64,000 nucleotides of DNA, taken from Myxococcales bacterium UBA1660. GTDB lineage: Bacteria > Myxococcota_A > Polyangia > Polyangiales > Houyiibacteriaceae. Made by a program: the position numbers and the translations under genes. The notes under the pieces are model-generated. The model was not told the origin of the DNA. It worked only from the letters and a program-made list of their open reading frames with translations, and made no database searches. Within the stretch, counting starts at the first letter, position 1, and every line of letters starts with the position of its first letter. This document shows positions 7,758-16,052 of this stretch, in pieces. The stretch spans positions 125,720-189,719 of the forward strand of contig DCLA01000118.1 of the NCBI GenBank assembly GCA_002320815.1, given 5' to 3'.

Positions 7758-9272
7758 ATGGCCGACTCCCAGCGCAAGCCCGTTCAGATCATCGTCTTCG
7801 GCGCCACGGGCGACCTCGCGCGGCGGAAGCTCTATCCGGCGCTGGCCCACCTGGCCGAAGACGGTCACCTCCGCGGGGCCACCCTGGTGGGGGTCTCCCG
7901 AAGCGAGCGCAGCGACGACGAGTTCGCGGCCAAGGTCCGCGAATCCGCCGGCGACCTGGCTCCCCATTTCGAGGGGACCAGCATGGCCTACGTCTCCGCC
8001 GACGTGAAGGACGCCGACTCGCTGGCGCGCCTGAAGGCCCGCCTCGACGAGCTCCCCGGCGGGGAAGAAGCCGGTCGCCTCTTCTATCTGTCCCTCGCGC
8101 CGAGCCTCTTCGGACCCACCGTCGCCGGGCTCGCCGGGGCCGGTCTGGTCCACCAGCACGAAGAAGAGCGCTCCGCCTGGCGCCGGGTGATCGTCGAGAA
8201 GCCCTTCGGCCACGACCTGCCCAGCGCGCGCGCCCTCAACGCCGAGCTCCACGAGCACCTGCGCGAGTCGCAGCTCTATCGGATCGACCACTACCTCGGG
8301 AAGGAGACCGTGCAGAACCTGCTCGGCTTCCGCTTCCACAACGCGATCTTCGAGCCGCTCTGGAACCGGCACCACGTCGAGCTGGTGCAGATCACCGCCG
8401 CCGAGCCCCTGGGCATGGAAGGTCGGGGTCGCTTCTACGAGGAGGTCGGGGCCCTGCGCGACGTGATGCAGAACCACCTGCTCCAGGTGCTCTCGCTGGT
8501 CGCGATGGAGCCGCCGGTCTCCCTCGAGCCCGAGGCCATCCGTGGTCAGAAGGTCGACGTGCTCCGGGCCCTGCGCGTCCTGACCCCCAAGGAGGTCGCT
8601 CGGGACACGGTGCGCGGCCAGTACGTCGCGGCGACCGTGGACGGCGAGGAGGCCCCCGGCTACCTCGAGGAAGACGGCGTCGCCGGCGACTCCCAGACCG
8701 AGACCTACGTCGCCGTGCGCGCCCAGATCGACTCCTGGCGCTGGAGCGGGGTCCCCTTCCTGCTCCGCCACGGCAAGCGGATGCCCAAGAAGCTCACCGA
8801 GGTGCAGATCCAGTTCCGCACCCCGCCGCTGCAGCTCTTCAACCGCCCCGAGGGCATGAGCCCCAGTGAGCTCCGCCGAAAGCTCGACGCCGGCGAGCTC
8901 TGCGCCCGCCGCCCCAACGTCCTGACCCTGGGCATCCAGCCCAAGGAGGGCATCCAGCTCAGCTTCGGCGTGAAGCAGCCGGGGGCGGCGATGACCATGC
9001 AGCCGGCGCACCTCGACTTCGACTACGAGGAGGCCTTCGGAAAGCAGGTGGCGCCCGCCTACGAGCGGCTGATTCTCGACGCCATGCGCGGCGATCCCAC
9101 CCTCTTCCTCCGCGCCGACGAGGCGGAAGCCGCTTGGGAGTGGACCGACGCCATCCGCGATGGCTGGGCGACCGGTGCCAGCCCCCTGCGGACCTATCCG
9201 GCGGGAACCTGGGGTCCCAGCGGCAACGACGAGCTCTTCCGGGGCTGCGAAGGGGGATGGTCCAAGGGGTGA
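7758..9272 (+). CDS. zwf: Glucose-6-phosphate 1-dehydrogenase
   Basis: 504 residues from ATG 7758 (MADSQRKPV). Oxidises glucose-6-phosphate to 6-phosphogluconolactone with NAD(P)+, the first step of the oxidative pentose phosphate pathway. Visible motifs: nucleotide-binding GATGDLARRK (15-24), EKPFGHD (147-153), and the substrate/active-site signature RIDHYLGK (175-182). Length is normal. Its TGA overlaps the ATG of pgl by one base (TGATG at 9270-9274), so the next enzyme of the pathway is translationally coupled. An 8-residue longer start at 7734 is open but lacks support. Confidence 0.96.
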   Translation: MADSQRKPVQIIVFGATGDLARRKLYPALAHLAEDGHLRGATLVGVSRSERSDDEFAAKVRESAGDLAPHFEGTSMAYVSADVKDADSLARLKARLDELPGGEEAGRLFYLSLAPSLFGPTVAGLAGAGLVHQHEEERSAWRRVIVEKPFGHDLPSARALNAELHEHLRESQLYRIDHYLGKETVQNLLGFRFHNAIFEPLWNRHHVELVQITAAEPLGMEGRGRFYEEVGALRDVMQNHLLQVLSLVAMEPPVSLEPEAIRGQKVDVLRALRVLTPKEVARDTVRGQYVAATVDGEEAPGYLEEDGVAGDSQTETYVAVRAQIDSWRWSGVPFLLRHGKRMPKKLTEVQIQFRTPPLQLFNRPEGMSPSELRRKLDAGELCARRPNVLTLGIQPKEGIQLSFGVKQPGAAMTMQPAHLDFDYEEAFGKQVAPAYERLILDAMRGDPTLFLRADEAEAAWEWTDAIRDGWATGASPLRTYPAGTWGPSGNDELFRGCEGGWSKG

Positions 9273-9961
9273 TGATCACCAGCCAACCCAAGCCCTGGGA
9301 CGTGGAGCTCCGCGTGACCCGGGACCCCCTCGGGGAAGCGACCGAGGCCCTGGTCCGTGCCCTCCGGGAGGCCGACGAGGCCCGCGGCGCGGCCCGATTG
9401 GCGGTCGCCGGAGGCAGCGCCGCGGCCGCGATCCGGCCCACCCGCGAAGACCTCGGCGAGGTGTGGCGCCGAGTGCGGCTCACCTGGACCGACGAGCGCT
9501 GCGTCCCCTTCGAAGCCCAGGACTCCAACCGGGGCTCGGCCCATCGCGACGGCTCGCTGATGCCCGGCCAACCCCCGGCGCTCGAGCTGCCCCTCTACCT
9601 CTCCGGCGAGAAGCCCCCCGAGGCCGTGCGCCGCGTCTCCGAAGCGCTCGGCCGCGACTTCGACGCCGGCCTCGACGTGTTGCTCTTGGGCATGGGCGGC
9701 GATGGGCACATCGCGTCCCTCTTTCCGCTCCGGGAACCCGTCGACGGCTTGGTCGCCTTCGTGCCCGACAGCCCGAAGCCGCCGGCGGAGCGGATCACCC
9801 TGACCCTGAAGCTCCTGTCCACCGCGCGGACCCCGATCCTCCTGGCCACCGGCGAGGGGAAGCGCGAGGCGCTCTCCCGGCTCCTGGCCGGCGACGCGAC
9901 CCTGCCGGCGACGCACCTGCGCGGATTGAAGATCTTCACCGATCAAGACGTGCGGCACTGA
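9272..9961 (+). CDS. pgl: 6-phosphogluconolactonase
   Basis: 229 residues from ATG 9272 (MITSQPKPWD), preceded by AAGGGG and overlapping the zwf stop by one base. Hydrolyses 6-phosphogluconolactone to 6-phosphogluconate. Family motifs are clear: LAVAGGSAAAAI, LTWTDERCVPFEAQDSN, the loop LLLGMGGDGHIASLFP, and a closing ITLTLKLLSTA segment. It is of the SOL/DevB/NagB-like type, a little short but complete. The open frame extends upstream through zwf, but that part is an out-of-frame shadow. The coupling with zwf supports the functional call. Confidence 0.93.
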   Translation: MITSQPKPWDVELRVTRDPLGEATEALVRALREADEARGAARLAVAGGSAAAAIRPTREDLGEVWRRVRLTWTDERCVPFEAQDSNRGSAHRDGSLMPGQPPALELPLYLSGEKPPEAVRRVSEALGRDFDAGLDVLLLGMGGDGHIASLFPLREPVDGLVAFVPDSPKPPAERITLTLKLLSTARTPILLATGEGKREALSRLLAGDATLPATHLRGLKIFTDQDVRH

Positions 9962-9966
9962 CCCCC

Positions 9967-9995
9967 TTGCGATTTCGCGGTTGCCGCCTTAGAGT
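9967..9995 (+). promoter_or_regulatory. Candidate sigma-70 promoter for infC
   Basis: TTGCGA at 9967-9972 and TAGAGT at 9990-9995 are separated by 17 bp. Four of six positions match consensus at each box. It lies right after the pgl stop and would give infC a leader of over 200 nt. Prediction only. Confidence 0.4.
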
Positions 9996-10174
9996 GGGTA
10001 CCAAGAGCACGCGCGCGTGACGGTGCGGTGGTTCTTCTTCGCGTCCCTCGAGGACGACGTCAGTAGAACGGGCCGCAGCTCACGCTTCGGGAAATGCGCG
10101 TCGCGGTCGACAGCGCGACGTGACCCCGGGCGGGCAGAGGAGCTCCGTAGCTCTTCCCCTGGTGCGTGACTCGC

Positions 10175-10195
10175 CGCGCGGGATATCCCCGCGCG
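10175..10195 (+). promoter_or_regulatory. Leader hairpin upstream of infC
   Basis: CGCGCGGG (10175-10182) can pair perfectly with CCCGCGCG (10188-10195) around a 5-nt loop. The stem ends 10 nt before the AAAGGAG ribosome site of infC, so it could affect access to it. Nothing else is recognised in the 256-nt gap 9962-10217 besides the promoter candidate. Confidence 0.5.
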
Positions 10196-10217
10196 CGATC
10201 ATTCGAAAGGAGAAACA

Positions 10218-10754
10218 TTGGGACGACGATTCCGAGGAAAGGTCCGGCCTGAGGCCCCCGAACACCGCGTCAACGGACGCATTCGATTTCCGCAGATCCG
10301 CGTGATCTCGCCCGAGGGTGAAGCCCTCGGCGTGATGAGCCCCGACGAAGGACGCGCCGCAGCGCGCCAGCATGGGCTCGATCTGGTGGAGGTCTCGCCT
10401 CACGCACGCCCCCCCGTCTGCCGCATCATGGACTACGGTCGGTTCAAGTACGACCGCAAGAAGCAGAAATCGGCTGCCAAGAGCAACCAGCCGAGCATGA
10501 AGACGGTCCAGATGCGCCCCAAGACCGACGATCACGATCTCGAGACCAAGCTCTCGCGCGCCCGGAAATTCCTGGAGCGCGGAGACAAGGTGAAGATCGT
10601 CATGCGCATGCGCGGACGAGAACGGGCCTACCCGGAACGATGGATCGAGATGATGCGCGAGCACTTCCACGACACGCTCGCCAACTTCGGTCGCATCGCC
10701 TCGAAGCCGTCCCAGCAGGGACGCGTCATCTCGATGGTGGTCGAACCGGCCTGA
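10218..10754 (+). CDS. infC: Translation initiation factor IF-3
   Basis: 178 residues, normal for IF-3. It binds the 30S subunit, blocks premature 50S joining and checks start codons. The N-domain has VNGRIRFPQIRVISPEGEALG and the linker leads to KTVQMRPKTDDHDLETK, then KIVMRMRGRE and the closing SQQGRVISMVVEP-type C-domain. The start is TTG at 10218, 5 nt after a strong AAAGGAG site; no ATG/GTG fits. Rare infC starts are known to allow autoregulation (AUU in E. coli, AUC in Myxococcus xanthus dsg). The usual neighbours rpmI and rplT do not follow; a terminator does. Confidence 0.95.
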   Translation: MGRRFRGKVRPEAPEHRVNGRIRFPQIRVISPEGEALGVMSPDEGRAAARQHGLDLVEVSPHARPPVCRIMDYGRFKYDRKKQKSAAKSNQPSMKTVQMRPKTDDHDLETKLSRARKFLERGDKVKIVMRMRGRERAYPERWIEMMREHFHDTLANFGRIASKPSQQGRVISMVVEPA

Positions 10755-10770
10755 CGCGCCGCTCGATCGA

Positions 10771-10807
10771 ACGAAGCCCTCGCTACCTCGGGTAGCGGGG
10801 GCTTCGT
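10771..10807 (+). terminator. Intrinsic terminator after infC
   Basis: A 17-bp stem (ACGAAGCCCTCGCTACC with GGTAGCGGGGGCTTCGT, one G-U pair) closes a TCG loop 16 nt after the infC stop. The following bases are not T-rich, as is common at high GC. It faces the convergent regulator gene and could serve both strands. Confidence 0.8.
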
Positions 10808-10838
10808 CGTTCCGTCCGTGATTCGAGGCTCGAGGCGG

Positions 10839-11156
10839 TCAGCGGTCGCACTCGCCGTCGCACTCGTGCGGGACCGCCAGCGCGCTCAGCAGCTCGTCCA
10901 CGGTGTGCTCGGCCTCGAGGGGATGATGTAGCGGGTGCCCATGGACCAGGACGTAGTGGTTCCGGCGACCTCGTCGCTCGGCCCGAACGACCCCAGCGTC
11001 TCGCAGTTCGTTGACCAGCTGTTGGGCGGCGCGGGGGGTAACGCCGACCAGGTCTGCGATGTCTCTCAAGCGAACGTCGGGGTCGCGCGCGATGCAGATC
11101 AGCGCCTGCGCGTGCCGGGACAGGAAGGTCCACGATGGGGCGAGCGTTTCCGACAT
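10839..11156 (-). CDS. Small winged-helix (MarR/ArsR-like) transcriptional regulator
   Basis: 105 residues from ATG 11156 (MSETLAPSW); the longer open frame upstream overlaps the ABC gene and is not used. The HTH reads ALICIARDPDVRLRDIADLV (helix 2) then GVTPRAAQQLVNELRDAGVV, followed by the wing ERRGRRNHYVL and a tail PLHHPLEAEHTVDELL. A His/Cys-rich end (PHECDGECDR) might bind metal. It is divergent from the ABC-HlyD-TolC operon and shares a 58-nt promoter region with it, which suggests it controls that operon. A clear paralogue lies beyond the other end of the operon (16053-16340); that copy lacks the Cys-rich tail. Confidence 0.82.
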   Translation of the reverse strand: MSETLAPSWTFLSRHAQALICIARDPDVRLRDIADLVGVTPRAAQQLVNELRDAGVVRAERRGRRNHYVLVHGHPLHHPLEAEHTVDELLSALAVPHECDGECDR

Positions 11157-11177
11157 GTAAGAAGCATGAAACATGTG

Positions 11178-11206
11178 TTGACATTCGTCAATGGTGTTGC
11201 ATGCTT
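11178..11206 (+). promoter_or_regulatory. Candidate promoter and overlapping palindromic operator
   Basis: A consensus -35 TTGACA (11178-11183) is followed after 17 bp by ATGCTT (11201-11206), a weak -10. The -35 is embedded in a perfect inverted repeat TTGAC-ATTC-GTCAA (11178-11191), a plausible site for the divergent winged-helix regulator. The ABC ATG at 11215 would then be almost leaderless; no good ribosome site is visible before it. Confidence 0.5.
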
Positions 11207-11214
11207 GGTTGCTC

Positions 11215-13212
11215 ATGAACGCTGCGTCACACGAGATGCCGGCGCTCGACGAGCTCGACGAGGCCGCGGCGGCGATGTACGAGGACGGCGTCGAGGGCCT
11301 GGACGCCGTCGCCCGGGCGGCCCGCGACCGGGGCCTCGATGCTCGCGTATTCGCGGCGCCCCTCGGGGCGGTGCTGACCTCCCTCGACGGTCGGCCGGTG
11401 TTGATCCGCGATGGCCGCGGCAGCCTCGTCGCCCTCGAGGCGCGCACGCGCGCGCGCGTGGCGGTACGCTCGGCTTCCGGCGAGCGGGAGTGGGTCTCTC
11501 GCGAGGAGCTCATCGAGCGGCTCATGCTCCGCTCCGAGTCCGAAGAGGCGCGCTTCGTCAGCCTCGACGAGCGGCCGGATCCCGGCGTCGGACACCCCGG
11601 CAAGCACTCGCCCTGGCGCCTCGTCGGGGATCTGCTGCGGCCGGAGAAGCCCGACATCGGCGTGGTGGTCATCTACGCGGTGGGCATCGGTTTGCTCTCG
11701 CTCACCTTGCCGATCGCGGTGCAGGTCCTCGTCAACACCGTGGCCTTCGGCACCCTGCTGCAGCCCATCCTGGTGCTCTCGGCGCTGGTGGGCGCCGGTT
11801 TGGTCTTCGCTGCGGGTCTCCGAGCGCTGCAGACCTGGGTCGTCGAAGTGATCCAGCGCCGCATGTTCGTGCGCATGACCTCCGCCCTGGCGGAGCGGCT
11901 CCCGCGGGTCGAGATCACCGCCTTCGAGACCGGTCGCGGCCCGGATCTCATGAACCGCTTCTTCGACATCTTCACCGCCCAGAAGGCCACCAGCGTGATC
12001 CTGGTCGAGGGCTTCGAGGCGCTGCTCACCAGCTTCGTCGGTCTGCTGGTCCTCGCCTTCTATCACCCGCTGCTCCTGGGCTTCGGCGCGGCGCTGATCC
12101 TGGCCGTCGTCTTCGTGGTCTTCGTGATGGGCCGGAACGCCGCCCAGACCTCGGTGGACGAGTCCTACGCCAAGTACGCGGTGGCCGGCTGGCTCGAGGA
12201 GATGGTCCGCCACCTCTTCGTGCTCAAGACCACCGGCGGCGCCGAGATGGCCGCCAGCCGCCTCGACGGTCTGGCCGCCACCTGGCTCCGGTCCCGGGAC
12301 GTCCACTTCCGGATTTTCTTCCGGCAGTTCATCGGCACCCTGGCCATCCAGGTGCTGGTCAGCGTCGCGCTCCTGGCGGTCGGCGGCTGGCTGGTCGTCG
12401 AGCGCGAGCTCACCATCGGTCAGCTCGTCGCGGCGGAGCTCATCGTCAGCGCCGTGGTCGCCTCGATCAGCAAGCTCGGCACCAAGCTGGAGACCATGTA
12501 CGACCTGGTCGCCGCCGCCGACAAGCTGGGCACCCTGCTCTCGCTCCCGGTGGAGCGGAGCCACGGCGAGCGCGCCCTGCCCCCCTCCGGCCCCCTGGCC
12601 GTCCGCCTGGAGAGCGTCCGCTCCCACTCCGGGGTCCTCCACGGGACCAGCCTGAACATCCCGGCCGGCTCGGCCGTGCTCCTGCGGGCCGATGCGCACA
12701 AGCGCGCCGCGCTCGTCGACCTCCTCTTCGCCCTCGAGGAGCCCGAAGAGGGCGTGGTCCGCGTCGGTGGCGAGGACCTCCGCGACATCGACCTGACCAG
12801 CGCGCGGGCGCGCACCGCCGTCGTGCGCGATGCGGAGATCATCCCCGGCACCATCGCCGAGAACGTCCGCATCTTCGCGCCCCAGCTCACCGCCTCCGAG
12901 GTCTGGGCCGTGCTCGACTCGGTCGGCCTGGCCGACGTGGTCCGCGCGCTCCCGGAAGGCCTCCGCACCCAGCTCCCGCCCAGCGGGCTGCCGCTGGAGC
13001 CCCTCGACCGGATCCGCCTGACCCTCGCGCGCGCAGTCGCCGCCCGCCCCGGCCTGCTGGTGATGGACGGGGTGCTGAGCCGCTTCCCGCTGAGCGACGC
13101 CCGGGAGCTCGCCCGCCAGCTCGCCGACGAACGCACCCTATTGATGCTGGACCACGTGGAGACCCCCGATCCCGAAGTGCCCGGCCTCGTGCAGCGGGGG
13201 ATGGCGGCGTGA
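11215..13212 (+). CDS. ABC exporter-type protein with degenerate nucleotide-binding domain
   Basis: 665 residues from ATG 11215 (MNAASHEMP); ATG 11191 is possible. Layout: residues 1-110 resemble a C39-peptidase-like domain without a catalytic Cys; 135-400 hold an exporter transmembrane domain (segments near 147-170, 180-202, 270-305, 375-395); 460-660 align with an ATPase domain. The ATPase motifs are eroded: the Walker A place reads RADAHKRA (491-498), the Q-loop place has Arg538, the signature LSGGQ is replaced by PPSGLPLEPLD, and Walker B ends LLVMDG without the catalytic Glu. The H-loop His647 remains. The layout is that of type I secretion exporters, but ATP hydrolysis by this chain alone seems unlikely. 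It overlaps the HlyD gene by 4 nt (GTGA). Confidence 0.85.
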   Translation: MNAASHEMPALDELDEAAAAMYEDGVEGLDAVARAARDRGLDARVFAAPLGAVLTSLDGRPVLIRDGRGSLVALEARTRARVAVRSASGEREWVSREELIERLMLRSESEEARFVSLDERPDPGVGHPGKHSPWRLVGDLLRPEKPDIGVVVIYAVGIGLLSLTLPIAVQVLVNTVAFGTLLQPILVLSALVGAGLVFAAGLRALQTWVVEVIQRRMFVRMTSALAERLPRVEITAFETGRGPDLMNRFFDIFTAQKATSVILVEGFEALLTSFVGLLVLAFYHPLLLGFGAALILAVVFVVFVMGRNAAQTSVDESYAKYAVAGWLEEMVRHLFVLKTTGGAEMAASRLDGLAATWLRSRDVHFRIFFRQFIGTLAIQVLVSVALLAVGGWLVVERELTIGQLVAAELIVSAVVASISKLGTKLETMYDLVAAADKLGTLLSLPVERSHGERALPPSGPLAVRLESVRSHSGVLHGTSLNIPAGSAVLLRADAHKRAALVDLLFALEEPEEGVVRVGGEDLRDIDLTSARARTAVVRDAEIIPGTIAENVRIFAPQLTASEVWAVLDSVGLADVVRALPEGLRTQLPPSGLPLEPLDRIRLTLARAVAARPGLLVMDGVLSRFPLSDARELARQLADERTLLMLDHVETPDPEVPGLVQRGMAA

Positions 13213-14579
13213 AGCGTCTTCGTTCGTGGTTCGGTGGCGACGACTTCGACCACCAGTCCTTCCTCCCCTCGGCGCGACTCGTCCCCACGCCGCGCGCGCC
13301 GCGCCGCATCGCCCGCCGGGTCGCGCTGGCGCTGGTCGCGCTGCTGATCTTCGGCGCCGCCGCGCCCTGGCGGCAGAACCTCTCCGGCGAGGGGCAGGTC
13401 ATCGCCTTCACGCCCGACGACCGCCCGCAGGTGCTCCAGGCGACCATCTCCGGTCGGATCCTCCGGTGGCACGTGGTCGAGGGTCAGCACGTCGAGGAGG
13501 GTCAGCTCCTGGTCGAACTCAACGACAACGACCCCGACCGGATGGAGCGACTCCAGCGCGAGCTGGACGCGTACGAGGCGCGCCTGGAAGCCTACGGCGA
13601 CGCCGCCGCCGCCTACCGGGACCGCGTGGAGAGCCTCCGCGAGTCCCAGCGGGCGCAGATCGAGGCCGCCCGGGCCAAGGTGCGGGTGGCGCGGCAGAAG
13701 CTGCGCGCCGCGGAGGAAAAGGTGGAGGCCGCCCGCGCCGCCTCCGTCATCGCCGATCGCCAGGAGACCCGGATCCAGGAGCTCGCCGCCGAAGGGCTGG
13801 CCTCCACCCGGGACCGGGAGGTCGCCGAGGCCGACGCCACCAAGGCCCGCGCGGACCTCCAGGTCGCCGAGGCGCAGCTCCGCGCGGCGCGCGACGAGCT
13901 CCAGATGGAGCGCGCCGCTCTCGAAGAGACCCGCGCGAGCACCGCGGCCTCCCTGGAGTCGGCCCGGGCCTCGCTGCGCTCCGCCGAGAGCGACGTGGCC
14001 AGCACCCAGGCCTCGCTGACCTCGGTGGAGAGCCGGGTGGCCCAGCAGGCCGCGCAGCGGATCCACGCGCCCCGCGCCGGCACCGTGCAGCGCGTGTTGG
14101 TGCAGCAGGGCGGCATGCAGGTCTCCCGGGGCCAGACCCTGGCCTACCTGGTGCCGGAGACCGAGAGCCGCGCCGTGGCCCTCTACGTGGACGGCAACGA
14201 CGCCGCGTTGATCACCGAAGGGCGCCCGGTGCGCCTCCAGTTCGAGGGGTGGCCCGCGGTGCAGTTCGCCGGGTGGCCCAGCGTCGCGGTGGGTACCTTC
14301 GGGGGCCGCGTGGCCTTCGTGGACCCGGCCGACGATGGCGCCGGCGACTTCCGAGTGGTGGTCATCCCGGACACCGAGGACGAGCCCTGGCCCTCGGCAC
14401 GGTTCCTCCGCCAGGGCGTCCGCGCCAAGGGCTGGGTCCTCCTCGAGGAGGTCTCGGTGGGCTTCGAGATCTGGCGCCAGCTCAACGGCTTCCCGCCCCG
14501 CTACCGCGAGGCGCCCCCCGGAGCCTACGGCAGCCACGGCACCAGCTCCTACGGGGCGAGCGACGAGGGCGGCAAGTGA
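13209..14579 (+). CDS. HlyD-family membrane fusion protein
   Basis: 456 residues from GTG 13209 (GTGA overlap with the ABC stop). Cytoplasmic N-terminus, one membrane anchor near residues 39-55 (VALALVALLIFGAAAPW), a biotinyl-lipoyl half-domain (GRILRWHVVEGQHVEEGQLL), a very long Ala/Glu/Arg-rich coiled-coil hairpin (about 115-280), the second lipoyl half (RIHAPRAGTVQRVLVQQGGM) and a beta-barrel domain. This is the periplasmic adaptor joining an inner-membrane exporter to TolC. The C-terminus is Gly/Ser-rich. The open frame continues far upstream through the ABC gene, but only the part after 13209 is adaptor sequence. Confidence 0.9.
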   Translation: MKRLRSWFGGDDFDHQSFLPSARLVPTPRAPRRIARRVALALVALLIFGAAAPWRQNLSGEGQVIAFTPDDRPQVLQATISGRILRWHVVEGQHVEEGQLLVELNDNDPDRMERLQRELDAYEARLEAYGDAAAAYRDRVESLRESQRAQIEAARAKVRVARQKLRAAEEKVEAARAASVIADRQETRIQELAAEGLASTRDREVAEADATKARADLQVAEAQLRAARDELQMERAALEETRASTAASLESARASLRSAESDVASTQASLTSVESRVAQQAAQRIHAPRAGTVQRVLVQQGGMQVSRGQTLAYLVPETESRAVALYVDGNDAALITEGRPVRLQFEGWPAVQFAGWPSVAVGTFGGRVAFVDPADDGAGDFRVVVIPDTEDEPWPSARFLRQGVRAKGWVLLEEVSVGFEIWRQLNGFPPRYREAPPGAYGSHGTSSYGASDEGGK

Positions 14580-15979
14580 GGGCGTCGGGGGTTCTCGCGG
14601 CGCTACTCCTCACGAGCAGCGCCGCGGCGCAGGACGGTCTCCGCCTGGACACCGTCCTCCAGTCGGCGCGGCGTCACCACCCCCGGGTCGAGGCCGCGCT
14701 CGCCCGGGTCGAGGTCGCCGAGCAGGAGCTGATGGGCGCCCGGGGCGCCTTCGACCCGACCCTCTCGGCCACCGCGAAGCTGCGGACCGGCGGGTACTAC
14801 GAGCTGCGCCGGCTCGACGTCGAGCTCTCCCAGCCGACGCCCATCTGGGGCCTCGAGGTGTGGGCCGGCTACCGCTACGGCCGCGGCGTCTACGAGGACC
14901 ACTGGCCCACCTACTACTCGGACGAGACCCTCCCCGGCGGCGAGATCCGCGCGGGCATCCGGGTCCCCCTCTGGCGCGCCGGTCCCTTGGACTATCGGCG
15001 CGCCGGTCGTCGCATCGCCGAAGACGGCGTCGACGCCGCCGAGCAGTCCCGGGACTACACCTGGCTCTCCGTCCAGCAGAAGGCCACCGAGGCCTACTGG
15101 AAGTGGGTCTCCGCCGGCCGCGCGCTCGCCGTGACCCAGGAGATCCTCGCGCTGGCCCAGACCCGGGTCGGCCAGATCCAGCGGCGCATCGAAGCCGGTG
15201 CGGTGGCGCCCATCGAGGGCCTCGAGGCCCGGCGGGCCCTGCTCTCGCGACAGCAGAAGCTCGCCAGCGCCCGGCGGAAGCTCGAAGCCACGGCGCTGGT
15301 CCTCGGGCTCTTCTACCGGGACCGCAGCGGCGACCCCTCGCCGCCGACGCCGGAGCAGCTGCCCCCGGAGGTCGTCGGCGCACCGGCCGAGCTGGGCGAT
15401 CCCGCGGCCGTGGCCCAGCGGATCATCGATTGTCACCCCACCCTGGCCGCGCTGCGCGCGAAGATCCGGCAGCTCGAGACCAAGGTCGACCTGGCCCGCG
15501 CGCTCCGCGGGCCCCGGCTGGATGCTTCCGTGCAGGTCAGCCGCGACTTCGGCGAGGACGCCGACGTCGCCCGCCAGGAGAACCTCTCCGGGACCTACCT
15601 GGAGGCCGGGCTCTCCTTCTCGATGCCGCTGCTCCTGCGCAGCGACCGGGGCGCGTTGGGCGCCGCCGAAGGCGAGCTCGAGGCCGCCCAGGCCGAGCTT
15701 CGTCTGGCGGCCGACGAGCTCCGGACCGCCCTCGCGGACACGGTGAGCGCCAACCGGCTGGCCCAGGAGAACCTGAGCTTGGCTCGGGAACAGCTCGCGG
15801 TGGTGCGGGAGTTGGCCGCCGCCGAGCGCTCGCGCTTCGACGCCGGCAGCTCGAGCCTGCTCTTCGTGAACATCCGGGAGCAGAGCCTGGCCGACGCGGG
15901 CGTCGCCGAGGTCGAAGCCGCCGCCGAGACATGGGCCGCCCACGCGGCCTGGCAGGCGCTCACCAGCTGCCGCGACTGA
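14576..15979 (+). CDS. TolC-family outer membrane efflux protein
   Basis: 467 residues from GTG 14576, overlapping the HlyD stop by 4 nt. A signal peptide (MRASGVLAALLLTSSAAAQ) is followed by the two outer-membrane-efflux repeats: LDTVLQSARRHHPRVEAALARV opens the first and HPTLAALRAKIRQLETKVDLAR the second. TolC proteins form the outer-membrane duct trimer of tripartite exporters. Together with the ABC and HlyD genes this gives a complete type-I-like tripartite set in one tightly coupled operon. No cargo gene is recognised beside it. A strong terminator follows at 16026-16049. Confidence 0.9.
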   Translation: MRASGVLAALLLTSSAAAQDGLRLDTVLQSARRHHPRVEAALARVEVAEQELMGARGAFDPTLSATAKLRTGGYYELRRLDVELSQPTPIWGLEVWAGYRYGRGVYEDHWPTYYSDETLPGGEIRAGIRVPLWRAGPLDYRRAGRRIAEDGVDAAEQSRDYTWLSVQQKATEAYWKWVSAGRALAVTQEILALAQTRVGQIQRRIEAGAVAPIEGLEARRALLSRQQKLASARRKLEATALVLGLFYRDRSGDPSPPTPEQLPPEVVGAPAELGDPAAVAQRIIDCHPTLAALRAKIRQLETKVDLARALRGPRLDASVQVSRDFGEDADVARQENLSGTYLEAGLSFSMPLLLRSDRGALGAAEGELEAAQAELRLAADELRTALADTVSANRLAQENLSLAREQLAVVRELAAAERSRFDAGSSSLLFVNIREQSLADAGVAEVEAAAETWAAHAAWQALTSCRD

Positions 15980-16025
15980 GCGGGACTGGGGCCGGCCGAA
16001 CTCTCTCGCCCCGAGCTCCCGGTCG

Positions 16026-16049
16026 CGGTGCCCCCCCCCGGGGGCACCG
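16026..16049. terminator. Terminator between TolC gene and second regulator
   Basis: A 10-bp perfect stem (CGGTGCCCCC/GGGGGCACCG) around a CCCC loop, placed between two convergent genes and usable in either direction. Confidence 0.75.
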
Positions 16050-16052
16050 GTC

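Noticed and set aside
10935..13208. Upstream extension of the HlyD frame
   Set aside because: Overlaps infC's neighbour and the ABC gene out of frame; adaptor sequence begins only at the GTG at 13209. The same applies to 13226-14575 before the TolC gene.
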